Origin: Mariniflexile litorale
GTDB taxonomy: Bacteria > Bacteroidota > Bacteroidia > Flavobacteriales > Flavobacteriaceae
NCBI RefSeq assembly: GCF_031128465.2
Contig: NZ_CP155618.1
Location: 124,001-188,000 of the forward strand
Direction of reading: 5' to 3'
DNA: 64,000 nt
Shown: positions 1 through 9,062 of the stretch, in pieces
How positions within the stretch are numbered: position 1 is the stretch's first letter
How the letters are laid out: every line of letters starts with the position of its first letter
Translations under genes and position numbers: made by a program
Notes under the pieces: generated by a model
Seen by the model: only the letters and a program-made list of their open reading frames with translations
What the model was told of the DNA's origin: nothing
The model's database searches: none

Positions 1-1001
1 AAACATATGGTCCTGTTAAAAACCCCAATCCCAATCTTAAATGGGAAACAAAAAAAGAATTTAACATAGGTTTAGATTTTGGAACGTTTTCGAACAGATT
101 AACTGGTTCCATAGATATATACTCAAGAAAAACAGAAGATTTACTTTTAAACTATGATGTGCCACAACCTCCATTTGTTCAAAGTAGTATTTATACAAAC
201 GTAGGTGATATAAAAAACAAAGGGTTAGAATTAAGTCTTAGTTATCGTATTATTAACAAAGGAGATTTTTCATGGACTGCTGATTTTGTAGGAAGTTATC
301 AAACCAATGAGTTGAGTAAATTATCTAATCAGATTTTTGCTGCTGAGGAATTATTTGGTGGAAACATTGGAAACCCAGGGAACTTAGGCAATGCTATTAG
401 AAACACAGAAGGTGGTCCTATCGGAAATTTTTATGGCAAACGCTTTGCTGGATTTACAGCGGATGGCAAATGGTTATTTCATAAGGCAGATGGAACTATT
501 GGAGGTGTGAGTGATATGGTAGATGAAGACAAAGAAATAATAGGCAATGGTTTACCTAAATACTACGCTTCTTTCACAAACACTTTTAAATATAAAAACT
601 TGGATTTAACTATTTTCTTTAGAGGTAAATTCAAGTATGATATCTTAAATACTGTAGATATGTTTTATGGTAACCAAAATCTGAAGCCAGGCATACTCAC
701 TTCAGCATTAGGGCAATATAGCCAGATTAGCCAAGCACCTCAATATTCAGATTATTATTTGGAAAGTGGTGATTTCATCAAATTAGATAATATAACCTTA
801 GGTTACAATTTTAATTTACCAGACAAAAGTCCAATTACTGGTCTGCGTATTTTTGGTAGTGCAAGGAACTTAGCAACTTTTACTGGATATACTGGTAGAG
901 ATCCTGAAGTTCAAGATACAGGTCTATATCCAGGGATAGATGATAGAGATTTTTATCCACGTACTACTACCATAACGGCAGGAATTAATATCAATTTTTA
1001 A
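1..1001 (+). CDS. SusC/RagA-family TonB-dependent outer-membrane transporter, C-terminal part (5' end outside window)
   Basis: The reading frame is open from base 3 (the first in-frame codon) to the stop at 999-1001, so this is the last 332 or so residues of a larger gene cut by the window edge. No start in the window should be taken as real. The residues encoded around bases 33-75 (PNLKWETKKEFNIGLDF) are a hallmark of the SusC beta-barrel. The rest shows alternating barrel strands, a late SxARNLATFTGY segment and a C-terminal Phe (GININF), the usual outer-membrane insertion signal. A full protein would have about 1000 residues and form a lidded channel with the SusD encoded 11 bases downstream, importing oligosaccharides with TonB energy. 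Position at the head of the mannosidase array suggests alpha-manno-oligosaccharides as cargo, which is inference. Confidence 0.95.
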   Translation, partial: TYGPVKNPNPNLKWETKKEFNIGLDFGTFSNRLTGSIDIYSRKTEDLLLNYDVPQPPFVQSSIYTNVGDIKNKGLELSLSYRIINKGDFSWTADFVGSYQTNELSKLSNQIFAAEELFGGNIGNPGNLGNAIRNTEGGPIGNFYGKRFAGFTADGKWLFHKADGTIGGVSDMVDEDKEIIGNGLPKYYASFTNTFKYKNLDLTIFFRGKFKYDILNTVDMFYGNQNLKPGILTSALGQYSQISQAPQYSDYYLESGDFIKLDNITLGYNFNLPDKSPITGLRIFGSARNLATFTGYTGRDPEVQDTGLYPGIDDRDFYPRTTTITAGININF

Positions 1002-1012
1002 TATTTATTGAC

Positions 1013-2632
1013 ATGAAAAAAACAAACTTATATAAAATAAAAGGTCTTCTTTTACTCGTAATCACGTTTGGGTGCACAAATTTAGATGAAACGACGTATT
1101 CGGAATTATCAGCAAGCAATTTTTATAAAACCGAATTAGAACTCATACAAGCAAACTTAAGACCATTTACCCACATGCAAGCATGGCTAGCTTGGTCAGG
1201 ACAAAGTGCCTACTATTATCATAGTGAACTTTCTGCCGACCAAACTGCTTGGCCTCAGAAAGGAAGGCATGCGTATGATAACGGAGACCATATCCGGCAA
1301 CACTACCATACATGGACTGATCAAGAAAGCCGTTTAAACAACACTTGGAGATTAATGTGGACTGGTTTAGGCTATGTCAATACAGCTATAGAAAATATAG
1401 AAGCAGTAAATCCCCTAGCTATAGGAGTTGCCCCAGAACGACTGGCATCAATAGTAGCAGAAGCGAAGGTACTTAGAGCATATCACTACATGAAAATTAT
1501 GGATTTGTGGGGTAATGTGCCAATTGTTACAACAGTAGGTATACCCAACGATCCTCCAACCGCTGATCGTAAAGAAGTATTTGCTTTTATTGAGCAAGAA
1601 CTTCTTGATAATGTTGAAAAGTTACAACTATTATCTCCGAAGCTAATTGGAAGAATGTCAAGAGCTGTAGGATATTCAATGCTTTCAGAACTTTATCTCA
1701 ATGCTGAAATATGGTCTGGAACACCCCGCTGGGAAGACTGCATTACTTATTCCGATAAAATTATTAATGGAGAGGGAGGTGCGTTAACAGGAAACATAGT
1801 CCTTGATCAAGATCCTTTAGGCCCATTTAATAATACAAACCATAAATCTCCAGAGAATATATTTCAATTTCCGTTTAGCCGTAAAAATGATTTTGGGTAT
1901 GATTGGAGGTCTTTCTATATGGGCTTCTCAAACATGACTGCTGCATTAGATGTTAACTTTTCTGGCAATAACGCTTTTGTAGTGATACCAACGGCATTTA
2001 ATGCATATAAAGAAAATGACATTCGTAAACAAGAATGGTTTCTATTTGGACCTCAGTTTAAAATAGATACTAATGAGCCAATCTTAGGTTCAGAAGAGTA
2101 TCGTGGACAACCTTTTGTTTATGTTAATAATATAAGAAGAAATACAGAAGGTCAAACTGGTGAAGGCTCTATGACAGATGGCGAAGAAAATAGTGGTGCA
2201 AGATTTTATAAATACAGAGCCGGTAGACAAGATGACGAGAACTACTTGGAAGGGGATTATGTGATATATAGATTAACTGAAATCTATTTCAACAAAGCTG
2301 AAGCTATTATACGTTCAAACGAAGGTGTTGCTACACAGGAAGCTGTTGATCTAATCAACGAAAGTAAAATACGTTATTTTACACCCGCTGATTGGGTAAG
2401 TGAAATGTATACCACAACTACTTTAACTACCGATGAATTGCTTGCAGAGCGAGGTAGAGAGTTTATATTCGAAGGAAAGAGACGTACCGATTTAATTCGC
2501 TTCGGCAAATTCACTACAGCTTCATGGTGGGATCATGAACCTACAGGTGATTTAACACGGACGCTATACCCAATACCATTGAAACAATTACAAGCTAACC
2601 CAAATCTAGATCAAAACCCTGGATACAACTAA
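1013..2632 (+). CDS. SusD/RagB-family surface glycan-binding lipoprotein
   Basis: The protein has 539 residues, within the usual SusD size. It starts with a lipoprotein signal peptide whose lipobox is ITFGC (Cys21), so it should be lipidated and sit on the cell surface as the lid of the SusC channel. The N-terminal part follows the SusD pattern (ETTYSELSASNFYKTELE), helical TPR-like repeats follow, and the C-terminal region has the typical RGREFIFEGKRRTDLIRFG and a closing NPNLDQNPGYN. It begins 11 bases after the SusC stop, so the two are certainly co-transcribed. The substrate cannot be read from SusD sequence. Neighbouring GH92 genes point to alpha-mannosides. Confidence 0.95.
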   Translation: MKKTNLYKIKGLLLLVITFGCTNLDETTYSELSASNFYKTELELIQANLRPFTHMQAWLAWSGQSAYYYHSELSADQTAWPQKGRHAYDNGDHIRQHYHTWTDQESRLNNTWRLMWTGLGYVNTAIENIEAVNPLAIGVAPERLASIVAEAKVLRAYHYMKIMDLWGNVPIVTTVGIPNDPPTADRKEVFAFIEQELLDNVEKLQLLSPKLIGRMSRAVGYSMLSELYLNAEIWSGTPRWEDCITYSDKIINGEGGALTGNIVLDQDPLGPFNNTNHKSPENIFQFPFSRKNDFGYDWRSFYMGFSNMTAALDVNFSGNNAFVVIPTAFNAYKENDIRKQEWFLFGPQFKIDTNEPILGSEEYRGQPFVYVNNIRRNTEGQTGEGSMTDGEENSGARFYKYRAGRQDDENYLEGDYVIYRLTEIYFNKAEAIIRSNEGVATQEAVDLINESKIRYFTPADWVSEMYTTTTLTTDELLAERGREFIFEGKRRTDLIRFGKFTTASWWDHEPTGDLTRTLYPIPLKQLQANPNLDQNPGYN

Positions 2633-2643
2633 TAATTAAAATA

Positions 2644-3447
2644 ATGAAAACATATTTTTTAAAATTGAACAACATCGTCTATTTAGCTTTTCTGATTTCT
2701 CTGTTTTCCTGTGATGGAAGACGTGATTTTCCAGACTTGGTAGAGAGTGATGTTAATCTTGATAATTATGATATTATTCTATTAATATCAGGAGACAGTC
2801 AAAATGTTACTGCCTCTTTTGAACCAAATATTGTACCTAATAGAGATTACGTATGGGCTGTTGATGATCCTAATGTTGCTGATTTGGTAGTAAACGAAGA
2901 TAAATCCGTATCTCTTACTGCTACAGGGTCAGGAAGCACTACGCTACGTATTACTGCTGCTGATGACGATTCTATAACCGCATCGGTGCCTTTAAAAGTA
3001 ATATCTGGAGCTCCAGTCGATATTACAGATCAAAGCACTATTACTGTGAACAGGGAATATAATGGTGGGGCTAATGGATCGGAAGGATCATTAAAGTTAA
3101 TCGATAACAATTTAGATACAAAATACTTATCTGGATATGTGGCGCCATTTTGGATAAACCTAGAGTTTGATACTCCGGTAATTGCTGGATATTATTCGTT
3201 TACATCAGGAAATGATGCCCCAAGCAGAGATCCACGTGATTGGGAAATTCAAGGCTCATTGGATGGAACAACTTGGGATACTTTAGACACAAGAACTGAA
3301 TACAGTTTTCCTGACAGGAAATTGACACGAGAGTTCTACTTTGAAAACAGCACTGCTTATAAGTATTATAGATTTGATGTTTTGAAAAATAATGGTAACA
3401 GTTTGTTTCAAATGCAAGAATGGCGTTTATTTTCTTTACCCAATTAA
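2644..3447 (+). CDS. Surface glycan-binding lipoprotein with Ig-like and F5/8 type C (discoidin-like) domains
   Basis: This 267-residue lipoprotein (lipobox LFSC, Cys23) starts 11 bases after susD. Residues of about 45-120 look like a bacterial Ig-like (BIG2-type) domain: an alternating-strand region with DDPNVADLVV and a terminal TTLRITAADD. Residues of about 130-265 form an F5/8 type C or CBM32-like jelly roll, with LIDNNLDTKYLSG early, RDWEIQGSLDGTTWDTLD in the middle and a closing MQEWRLFS. It lacks any catalytic signature. Third place in a SusC-SusD-X operon is the standard position of a surface glycan-binding protein that helps hold polysaccharide at the cell surface. Ligand is unknown; mannan is inferred from the neighbours. 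Confidence 0.8.
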   Translation: MKTYFLKLNNIVYLAFLISLFSCDGRRDFPDLVESDVNLDNYDIILLISGDSQNVTASFEPNIVPNRDYVWAVDDPNVADLVVNEDKSVSLTATGSGSTTLRITAADDDSITASVPLKVISGAPVDITDQSTITVNREYNGGANGSEGSLKLIDNNLDTKYLSGYVAPFWINLEFDTPVIAGYYSFTSGNDAPSRDPRDWEIQGSLDGTTWDTLDTRTEYSFPDRKLTREFYFENSTAYKYYRFDVLKNNGNSLFQMQEWRLFSLPN

Positions 3448-3470
3448 TTTAATAGTTTATTCATAACATG

Positions 3471-3508
3471 GAAACACTCCAATCATTTCAAAAATATATA
3501 AGTGTTTC
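3471..3508 (+). terminator. Weak stem-loop after the SusCD-binding-protein genes
   Basis: GAAACACT at 3471-3478 pairs with AGTGTTTC at 3501-3508 across a 22-base loop, followed by AT-rich sequence without a clear T-run. It lies in the 136-base gap between the binding-protein gene and the metallopeptidase gene. It could be a leaky terminator or an mRNA-processing site that lowers expression of the downstream enzymes relative to susCD. An 8-base stem in AT-rich DNA is not strong evidence. Confidence 0.25.
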
Positions 3509-3583
3509 ATATTAAATTACAATCATAAAGAACAAGTTATTATTAATAAGCTTAATAGTTTTACATGTTTAAAAAAAATACAG

Positions 3584-4255
3584 ATGATAATTTTAAAAAA
3601 AATAATATTTCCCACAATACTTTTATTAGTATTAACCTCTTTTGTTAAAATAAATAATAAAGTTTCAGTTGATTATATTGATAAAAATAAAGCCCTTGAT
3701 GAAAATACCGAAAAAGCATTTAAGGAAATTATTTATAAAACATATCCAAAACTGATGAGAAAATATAATCCACATGCAATCACGGACTTAAAAGTAATTA
3801 TTAAATCTAATAATGAAAATAATGGAGCATTCGTAGCATACGCAAGCGGGAATACTGTTACTGTAAGCACAGACTGGATGCTTAAAAATCCTCATGATTT
3901 TGACCTTATGACACATGAAATCATGCATCTCATTCAAGCTTATCCTAATGGAGCTGGTCCGGGATGGCTTACTGAGGGAATTGCAGACTATGTACGCGAT
4001 AAATATGGGTTAAACAATGAAAAAGCGGGGTGGAAACTAACTAATTATAATTCAAATCAACATTACACTAATAGTTATCGAATTACAGCTCGTTTTCTAA
4101 AATGGATTGAAAATCAATATAATAAAAATCTTGTAAAAAAGCTTGATAATTCATTAAGAAAAAATCAATATTCAACAATTCTATGGGGACAATTAACAGG
4201 TAAAAATCTAGATGAACTATGGAGTGTATATTCAGCAAATCCAATAATAAATTAA
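3584..4255 (+). CDS. Secreted BSP-family (basic secretory protein) zinc metallopeptidase
   Basis: A 223-residue protein with an N-terminal hydrophobic export segment (residues about 4-20) and no obvious lipobox. Its centre carries HEIMH (111-115), a zincin HExxH motif, followed by GPGWLTEGIADYVRDKYG with Glu131 a candidate third metal ligand region. This arrangement is typical of the 'peptidase of plants and bacteria' (BSP) family, PF04450. Members are putative metallopeptidases, poorly characterised in bacteria. A peptidase inside an alpha-mannosidase PUL suggests that the natural substrate is a mannosylated protein, such as fungal or algal cell-wall glycoprotein, with peptide trimmed alongside glycan; this is inference. 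Spacing to the next gene is 38 bases, same strand, so co-transcription is likely. Confidence 0.8.
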   Translation: MIILKKIIFPTILLLVLTSFVKINNKVSVDYIDKNKALDENTEKAFKEIIYKTYPKLMRKYNPHAITDLKVIIKSNNENNGAFVAYASGNTVTVSTDWMLKNPHDFDLMTHEIMHLIQAYPNGAGPGWLTEGIADYVRDKYGLNNEKAGWKLTNYNSNQHYTNSYRITARFLKWIENQYNKNLVKKLDNSLRKNQYSTILWGQLTGKNLDELWSVYSANPIIN

Positions 4256-4293
4256 AAAAACAACCGTAAAACTAAATAGAAATATTTTACAAA

Positions 4294-6768
4294 ATGATTT
4301 TGAAAAAACAATTTACTTTTTTATGGTTTATAAGTTTTCTTTTTGCGACTTCAGTCAATAATGCACAAGAAGGCTTAAGGGCTCCTGCATACCCTTTAGT
4401 TACCCACAATCCAAACTTTAGTATTTGGTCTATGGACTCTGAGCTCAATGGCTCAGCAACTCAACATTGGACAGAGCAAGATCATTCTTTACTTGGTATT
4501 TTAAAAGTTGACAATGAATATTATCGTTTTTTAGGTGCAGAAACCAAAGTTTATGAATCTATTTTAGCTGCTTCTGATGAAAGTGATTACCAAGTAGATT
4601 ACACTGAAAAAAAACCGAATTCTGGTTGGGAAAAAACAAATTTTAATAGTAGTCATTGGAAAAAAGGAGAAGCTCCATTTTGTGATGTTATTAAGGAAGC
4701 TAAAACCATCTGGAAAAGTAACAATCTTTGGTATAGACGCTCTTTTAATTTAAACAATACGAATCTAAAAAAAACGTATTTAAAACTTCGTCATGATGAT
4801 AATGTTATTGTTTATTTAAACGGCAACAAGATTTATGAAACTGAAGGATGGCAACATAGCTATAAATACATTCCCATAGACCAAAATATTATTAAACAAT
4901 TAAAGTCAAAAGATAATGTACTTGCTATTCATGTAAAAAATACAGCAGGAGGTCAGTGGTTAGACGCTGGTTTAGTTATTGAAGCTCCAACTATGCAAAA
5001 TGTATCTTTAAAAAAGGCAAAACAAATCGATGTCATTCTAAATGCAACTCAAACCATATACACATTTGATTGTGATAATGTTGAACTTACTGCTACATTC
5101 ACTTCTCCATTATTGTTAGATGACTTAGATTTAATGAGTCGTCCAATATCTTATTTATCTGTAAAAGTAAAATCAAAAGATAAAAAAGAGCACCAAGCAA
5201 AATTATATATTGGAGCATCTAGCAACATTGCAGTATATACACCTCAACAAGAAATTGTAGTTACTAAATATACACAAAACAATCTTAATATTCTTAAAGC
5301 TGGTACTGTAGAACAACCCAGATTACAAAAAAAAAGTGATGATATGCGTGTAGATTGGGGGCATGCTTATTTAGCTTCTTCAACTACAAATAGTCAACAC
5401 TACATAAGCACCTCTAACACATCACTCCTACCTTTTGTATCTCATGTCAAAATTGACTCAAAAACAGAAATTACCGGTAAAAATTTAGTATTAAATACTA
5501 TTACCAACTTCGGATCTGTAGGAACAGAAGAAACAGGCACTATCGTAATGCTTGGTTATGATGAAGTATACAGCATCAACTATTTTGGATCCCATTTAAA
5601 ACCTTGGTTTAAAAAAGATGGTATATCTATGGATAGCAGTTTAGCAATAGCTTCAAACAACTATAAAAGCATCATAAAACGTGTGGAAACATTTGACAAA
5701 AAAATATATGAAGATTGTTTAAATGCTGGTGGTAAAAAATATGCAGATTTATGCATTTTAGCTTATAGACAAGCCATTGCTGCACATACATTAGTAGAAA
5801 GTCCAGAAGGTGAAATTCTTTTTCTTTCAAAAGAAAATAATAGTGGAGGTTTTATAAATACAGTAGACGTCACCTACCCTTCTGCCCCATTGTTTTTAAT
5901 TTACAATCCCGATTTATTAAAAGGGATGTTAAACGGCATCTTCTATTATAGTGAAAAAAGCGGAAAATGGAACAAACCTTATCCTACACATGATTTAGGT
6001 GTTTATCCAATTGCTACTGGACATATCTATGGAGAAGATATGCCTGTTGAAGAAGCGGGAAATATGATCATATTAACTGCTGCTATTGCACAACAAGAAG
6101 AAAATGCCGACTATGCAAAAAAACATTGGGAAACATTAACCACATGGGCAAACTATTTAACCGAAGAGGGTTTTGATCCAGGCAATCAATTGTGTACTGA
6201 TGATTTTGCTGGCCATTTAGCCCGAAATGCAAATCTTTCTATAAAAGCTATTATAGGAATTGCTTCTTATGGCAAACTTGCTGGCATGTTAGGTGATAAA
6301 GAAACAGAAAAAAAATACATGTCAACAGCAAAAAAATTAGCGAAAGATTGGATGAAAATTGATGCAGATGGTAGTCATTATAGCTTAGCATTTGAAGCTA
6401 AAGGAACATGGAGTCAGAAGTACAATCTAGTTTGGGATGAGATATTAGATTTGAATATTTTTTCAAAATCTATCATGAAAAAAGAAATCAAATATTACCT
6501 AACCAAACAAAACAAATATGGTTTACCTCTAGATAGTAGAAAAACGTATACAAAATCTGATTGGGTAATTTGGACAGCAACTTTAGCTGAAAACGAAGCC
6601 GATTTTGAAGCCTTAGTTGCCCCCATATGGAAATATGCTAATGAAACTTTAGACCGGGTACCAATAAGTGATTGGCACGAAACCACAAATGCTAAAAAAG
6701 TAGGATTTAAAGCTCGCTCTGTTGTTGGAGGTTATTTTATAAAACTTTTAAAGGTTAAAGAGAAATAA
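4294..6768 (+). CDS. DUF4964/DUF5127/DUF4965/DUF1793 protein (glutaminase A-like, six-hairpin fold)
   Basis: An 824-residue secreted protein with a type I signal peptide ending near NNAQ (residue 25). The N-terminal LRAPAYPLVTHNPNFSIWS is the DUF4964 signature. Residues of about 100-235 form an inserted galactose-binding-like beta-sandwich (LWYRRSFNL, VIVYLNGNKIYETEGWQH, DNVLAIHVKN). DUF5127-like, DUF4965-like (YRQAIAAHTLVESPEGEILF, GGFINTVDVTYPSAPLFL) and DUF1793-like (RNANLSIKAIIGIASYGKLA, WVIWTATLAE) parts follow. Fungal relatives are called glutaminase A, but PUL-encoded bacterial members probably act on glycans; the true reaction is not established. The gene precedes the GH92 series by 18 bases and is very likely in the same operon, so a role in trimming the same glycan is plausible. 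Confidence 0.8.
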   Translation: MILKKQFTFLWFISFLFATSVNNAQEGLRAPAYPLVTHNPNFSIWSMDSELNGSATQHWTEQDHSLLGILKVDNEYYRFLGAETKVYESILAASDESDYQVDYTEKKPNSGWEKTNFNSSHWKKGEAPFCDVIKEAKTIWKSNNLWYRRSFNLNNTNLKKTYLKLRHDDNVIVYLNGNKIYETEGWQHSYKYIPIDQNIIKQLKSKDNVLAIHVKNTAGGQWLDAGLVIEAPTMQNVSLKKAKQIDVILNATQTIYTFDCDNVELTATFTSPLLLDDLDLMSRPISYLSVKVKSKDKKEHQAKLYIGASSNIAVYTPQQEIVVTKYTQNNLNILKAGTVEQPRLQKKSDDMRVDWGHAYLASSTTNSQHYISTSNTSLLPFVSHVKIDSKTEITGKNLVLNTITNFGSVGTEETGTIVMLGYDEVYSINYFGSHLKPWFKKDGISMDSSLAIASNNYKSIIKRVETFDKKIYEDCLNAGGKKYADLCILAYRQAIAAHTLVESPEGEILFLSKENNSGGFINTVDVTYPSAPLFLIYNPDLLKGMLNGIFYYSEKSGKWNKPYPTHDLGVYPIATGHIYGEDMPVEEAGNMIILTAAIAQQEENADYAKKHWETLTTWANYLTEEGFDPGNQLCTDDFAGHLARNANLSIKAIIGIASYGKLAGMLGDKETEKKYMSTAKKLAKDWMKIDADGSHYSLAFEAKGTWSQKYNLVWDEILDLNIFSKSIMKKEIKYYLTKQNKYGLPLDSRKTYTKSDWVIWTATLAENEADFEALVAPIWKYANETLDRVPISDWHETTNAKKVGFKARSVVGGYFIKLLKVKEK

Positions 6769-6786
6769 TAATTTAAAAGAAACTTA

Positions 6787-9000
6787 ATGAAAATCCTTTT
6801 GAAATCCTTTATTTTATTTCTTGTGTCTACTACATTTTTTTGTTGTAAACCAATTGAAAAACATAACTTAACTAAATACGTTAATCCTTTTATTGGAACT
6901 GGTGGTCACGGACATACATTTCCAGGAGTTAGTGCTTCTTTTGGAATGATACAGCTAAGCCCAAACAATGGACAAGGCGGTTGGGATTGGTGTTCAGGTT
7001 ACCATTATTCAGATTCAATTGTAATAGGCTTTAGTCATTTAAACTTGAGTGGTACTGGTGGAAGCGATTTGAAAGATATTCTATTTATGCCTATAAATAA
7101 AAAAGTTGACTTAACCACTTCGTTCTCAGCTCGAGATGCTCCTTACAGATCCCAATACTCACACCAGAATGAATCTGCAACTTCAGGATATTATAGTGTT
7201 TTTTTGAAAGACCATAATATTAATGTGGAGTTAACCGCAAATTTAAGAACTGCTTTTCACAAATACACGTATAAAAAAAACGATCTTCAGTCTGTAGTAA
7301 TAGATTTAGAAACAACTACTGCTTCTCATATTAGAATCGAAAATAAATTTACTGTATCAGGATATAGATATAGCGAAGGATGGGCAAAAAATCAAAAAGT
7401 GTTTTTTGTTGCAAAATTTTCAAAACCTATAAGTAGAAAACAATTAATTGCAAATGGGAAAATAATTGATTCAGACTATGTAGAAGGTACTAAAACAGCC
7501 ACTCAGTTATTTTTTGAAGAAGAAAATGGATCAACCTTAGAAGCCAGAGTCGCTTATTCCTCAGTAAGTATAGAAAATGCAAAAGAAAATTTAGATTATG
7601 ATAAGAATTTTGATGAAGCTAAAAAAAAAGCTATTAAAAACTGGGATAAAGAACTTAATGATATAGTTGTTGAAACAAAAGTAGATTCACTTAAAACAAT
7701 ATTCTATACATCACTTTATCATGCTAAACTTGCACCCACAACTTTTAGCGATGTAAATGGAGAATTTCGTTTAGAAAATGATAAGATAGCAACTAACAAT
7801 AATTACACAACATATAGTACACTTTCACTTTGGGATACATTTAGGGCAGAACATCCCTTACTTACATTAATAAATCCTGAAAAAGTGGGTGATATGATCA
7901 GTTCTATGCTAGCTTATTTTGATGAACGGAATAAACTTCCGGTTTGGAATCTTTATGCCAATGAAACTAATACGATGACGGGTTACCATTCCATACCAGT
8001 AATCGTTGAAGCTTATATGAAAGGCATACGCAATTTTGATACTGAAAAGGCATTTCAGGCCATTAAAACAACAATGATGCAAAATGAAAGAGGTTTAGAT
8101 CATTATAAAAAATATGGTTATGTTCCTTTTGATTTATTAGATGAATCTGTAACTATTACCTTAGAATATGCTTATGACGACTGGTGTGCGGCTCAAATGG
8201 CGAAAGCTTTAGGTTACAAAGAAGATTACAATTATTTTTTAAATAGAGCTAATAATGCTTATAAATATGTTTTTGATCCTGAAACAAAATTCATGAGAGG
8301 AAAATCTTCAGATGGAGTTAGTTGGAATGAACCTTTTGATCCTTATCGTTCAAAACATCGTAGAGATACCGACTATACCGAAGGCAATGCATGGCAACAT
8401 AGTTGGTTTGTGCTTCATGATACCGAAAACTTTATTAAGATGCATGGTGGCTCTGATAAATTTACCGATATGCTTGGTCAACTATTTGTGCAACCAACAG
8501 AAATCACTGGTGAACATACTTCTCCAGATATTTCGGGTATGGTAGGCCAATATGCTCATGGTAATGAACCTAGTCATCATATTGCATACCTTTTTAATAA
8601 AGCGGGGAAACCTTGGCTTACACAATATTGGGTGAAAAAAATTCTCGATACCCAATACAACACAACACCTAATGGATTAAGTGGTAATGAAGATTGTGGG
8701 CAAATGTCTGCTTGGTATGTTTTTAGTTCAATGGGTATCTATCCTTTTAATCCTGCAAGTGCAACGTATGAAATAGGAACACCACTTTTTGATAAATCAA
8801 CTATTAATTTAGAGAATGGTAAACAATTTATTATAGAAGCCAAAAATGTATCTGATAAAAATTTCTATATACAGGCTATTAAACTTAACGGAGAAAACTA
8901 CAACAAAACCTTTATTACTCACGATCAAATAATTGTAGGTGGTGTTTTAACGTTTGTGATGGGGAGTCAACCAAATAAAAATTGGGGTCTAAAAAACTAA
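6787..9000 (+). CDS. GH92 alpha-mannosidase, lipoprotein (paralog 1)
   Basis: A 737-residue lipoprotein (Cys19 or Cys20 after TTFF). The mature N-terminus begins with YVNPFIGTGGHGHTFPGVS, the classic start of the GH92 N-terminal beta-sandwich, followed by the (alpha/alpha)6 catalytic domain. GH92 enzymes are calcium-dependent inverting exo-alpha-mannosidases. Visible active-site blocks are TEGNAW (Glu532 in the general-acid position, matching Glu533 of Bt3990 as I recall), AHGNEPSHH, and GNEDCGQMSAWY (634-636 Asn-Glu-Asp in the base region). The HGNEPSHH form is the one I associate with alpha-1,2-type GH92 enzymes, but linkage cannot be fixed by eye. It lies 18 bases after the DUF4965 gene. 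Confidence 0.95.
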   Translation: MKILLKSFILFLVSTTFFCCKPIEKHNLTKYVNPFIGTGGHGHTFPGVSASFGMIQLSPNNGQGGWDWCSGYHYSDSIVIGFSHLNLSGTGGSDLKDILFMPINKKVDLTTSFSARDAPYRSQYSHQNESATSGYYSVFLKDHNINVELTANLRTAFHKYTYKKNDLQSVVIDLETTTASHIRIENKFTVSGYRYSEGWAKNQKVFFVAKFSKPISRKQLIANGKIIDSDYVEGTKTATQLFFEEENGSTLEARVAYSSVSIENAKENLDYDKNFDEAKKKAIKNWDKELNDIVVETKVDSLKTIFYTSLYHAKLAPTTFSDVNGEFRLENDKIATNNNYTTYSTLSLWDTFRAEHPLLTLINPEKVGDMISSMLAYFDERNKLPVWNLYANETNTMTGYHSIPVIVEAYMKGIRNFDTEKAFQAIKTTMMQNERGLDHYKKYGYVPFDLLDESVTITLEYAYDDWCAAQMAKALGYKEDYNYFLNRANNAYKYVFDPETKFMRGKSSDGVSWNEPFDPYRSKHRRDTDYTEGNAWQHSWFVLHDTENFIKMHGGSDKFTDMLGQLFVQPTEITGEHTSPDISGMVGQYAHGNEPSHHIAYLFNKAGKPWLTQYWVKKILDTQYNTTPNGLSGNEDCGQMSAWYVFSSMGIYPFNPASATYEIGTPLFDKSTINLENGKQFIIEAKNVSDKNFYIQAIKLNGENYNKTFITHDQIIVGGVLTFVMGSQPNKNWGLKN

Positions 9001-9062
9001 AGACATCTAATTACAAAATTTTTAATAATGTCAATATTATATATTACAATTTAATGAATAGA

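Noticed and set aside
159-1001. A complete 280-residue gene starting with GTG at 159
   Set aside because: The same frame is open to the window edge and encodes conserved SusC barrel sequence before base 159, so the gene is cut, not short.
8982-9062. An N-terminal extension of the Gln-type GH92 overlapping the previous gene
   Set aside because: The extra residues (MGSKKLKTSNYKIFNN and on) precede a complete lipoprotein signal peptide starting at 9063, so they are not part of the protein.
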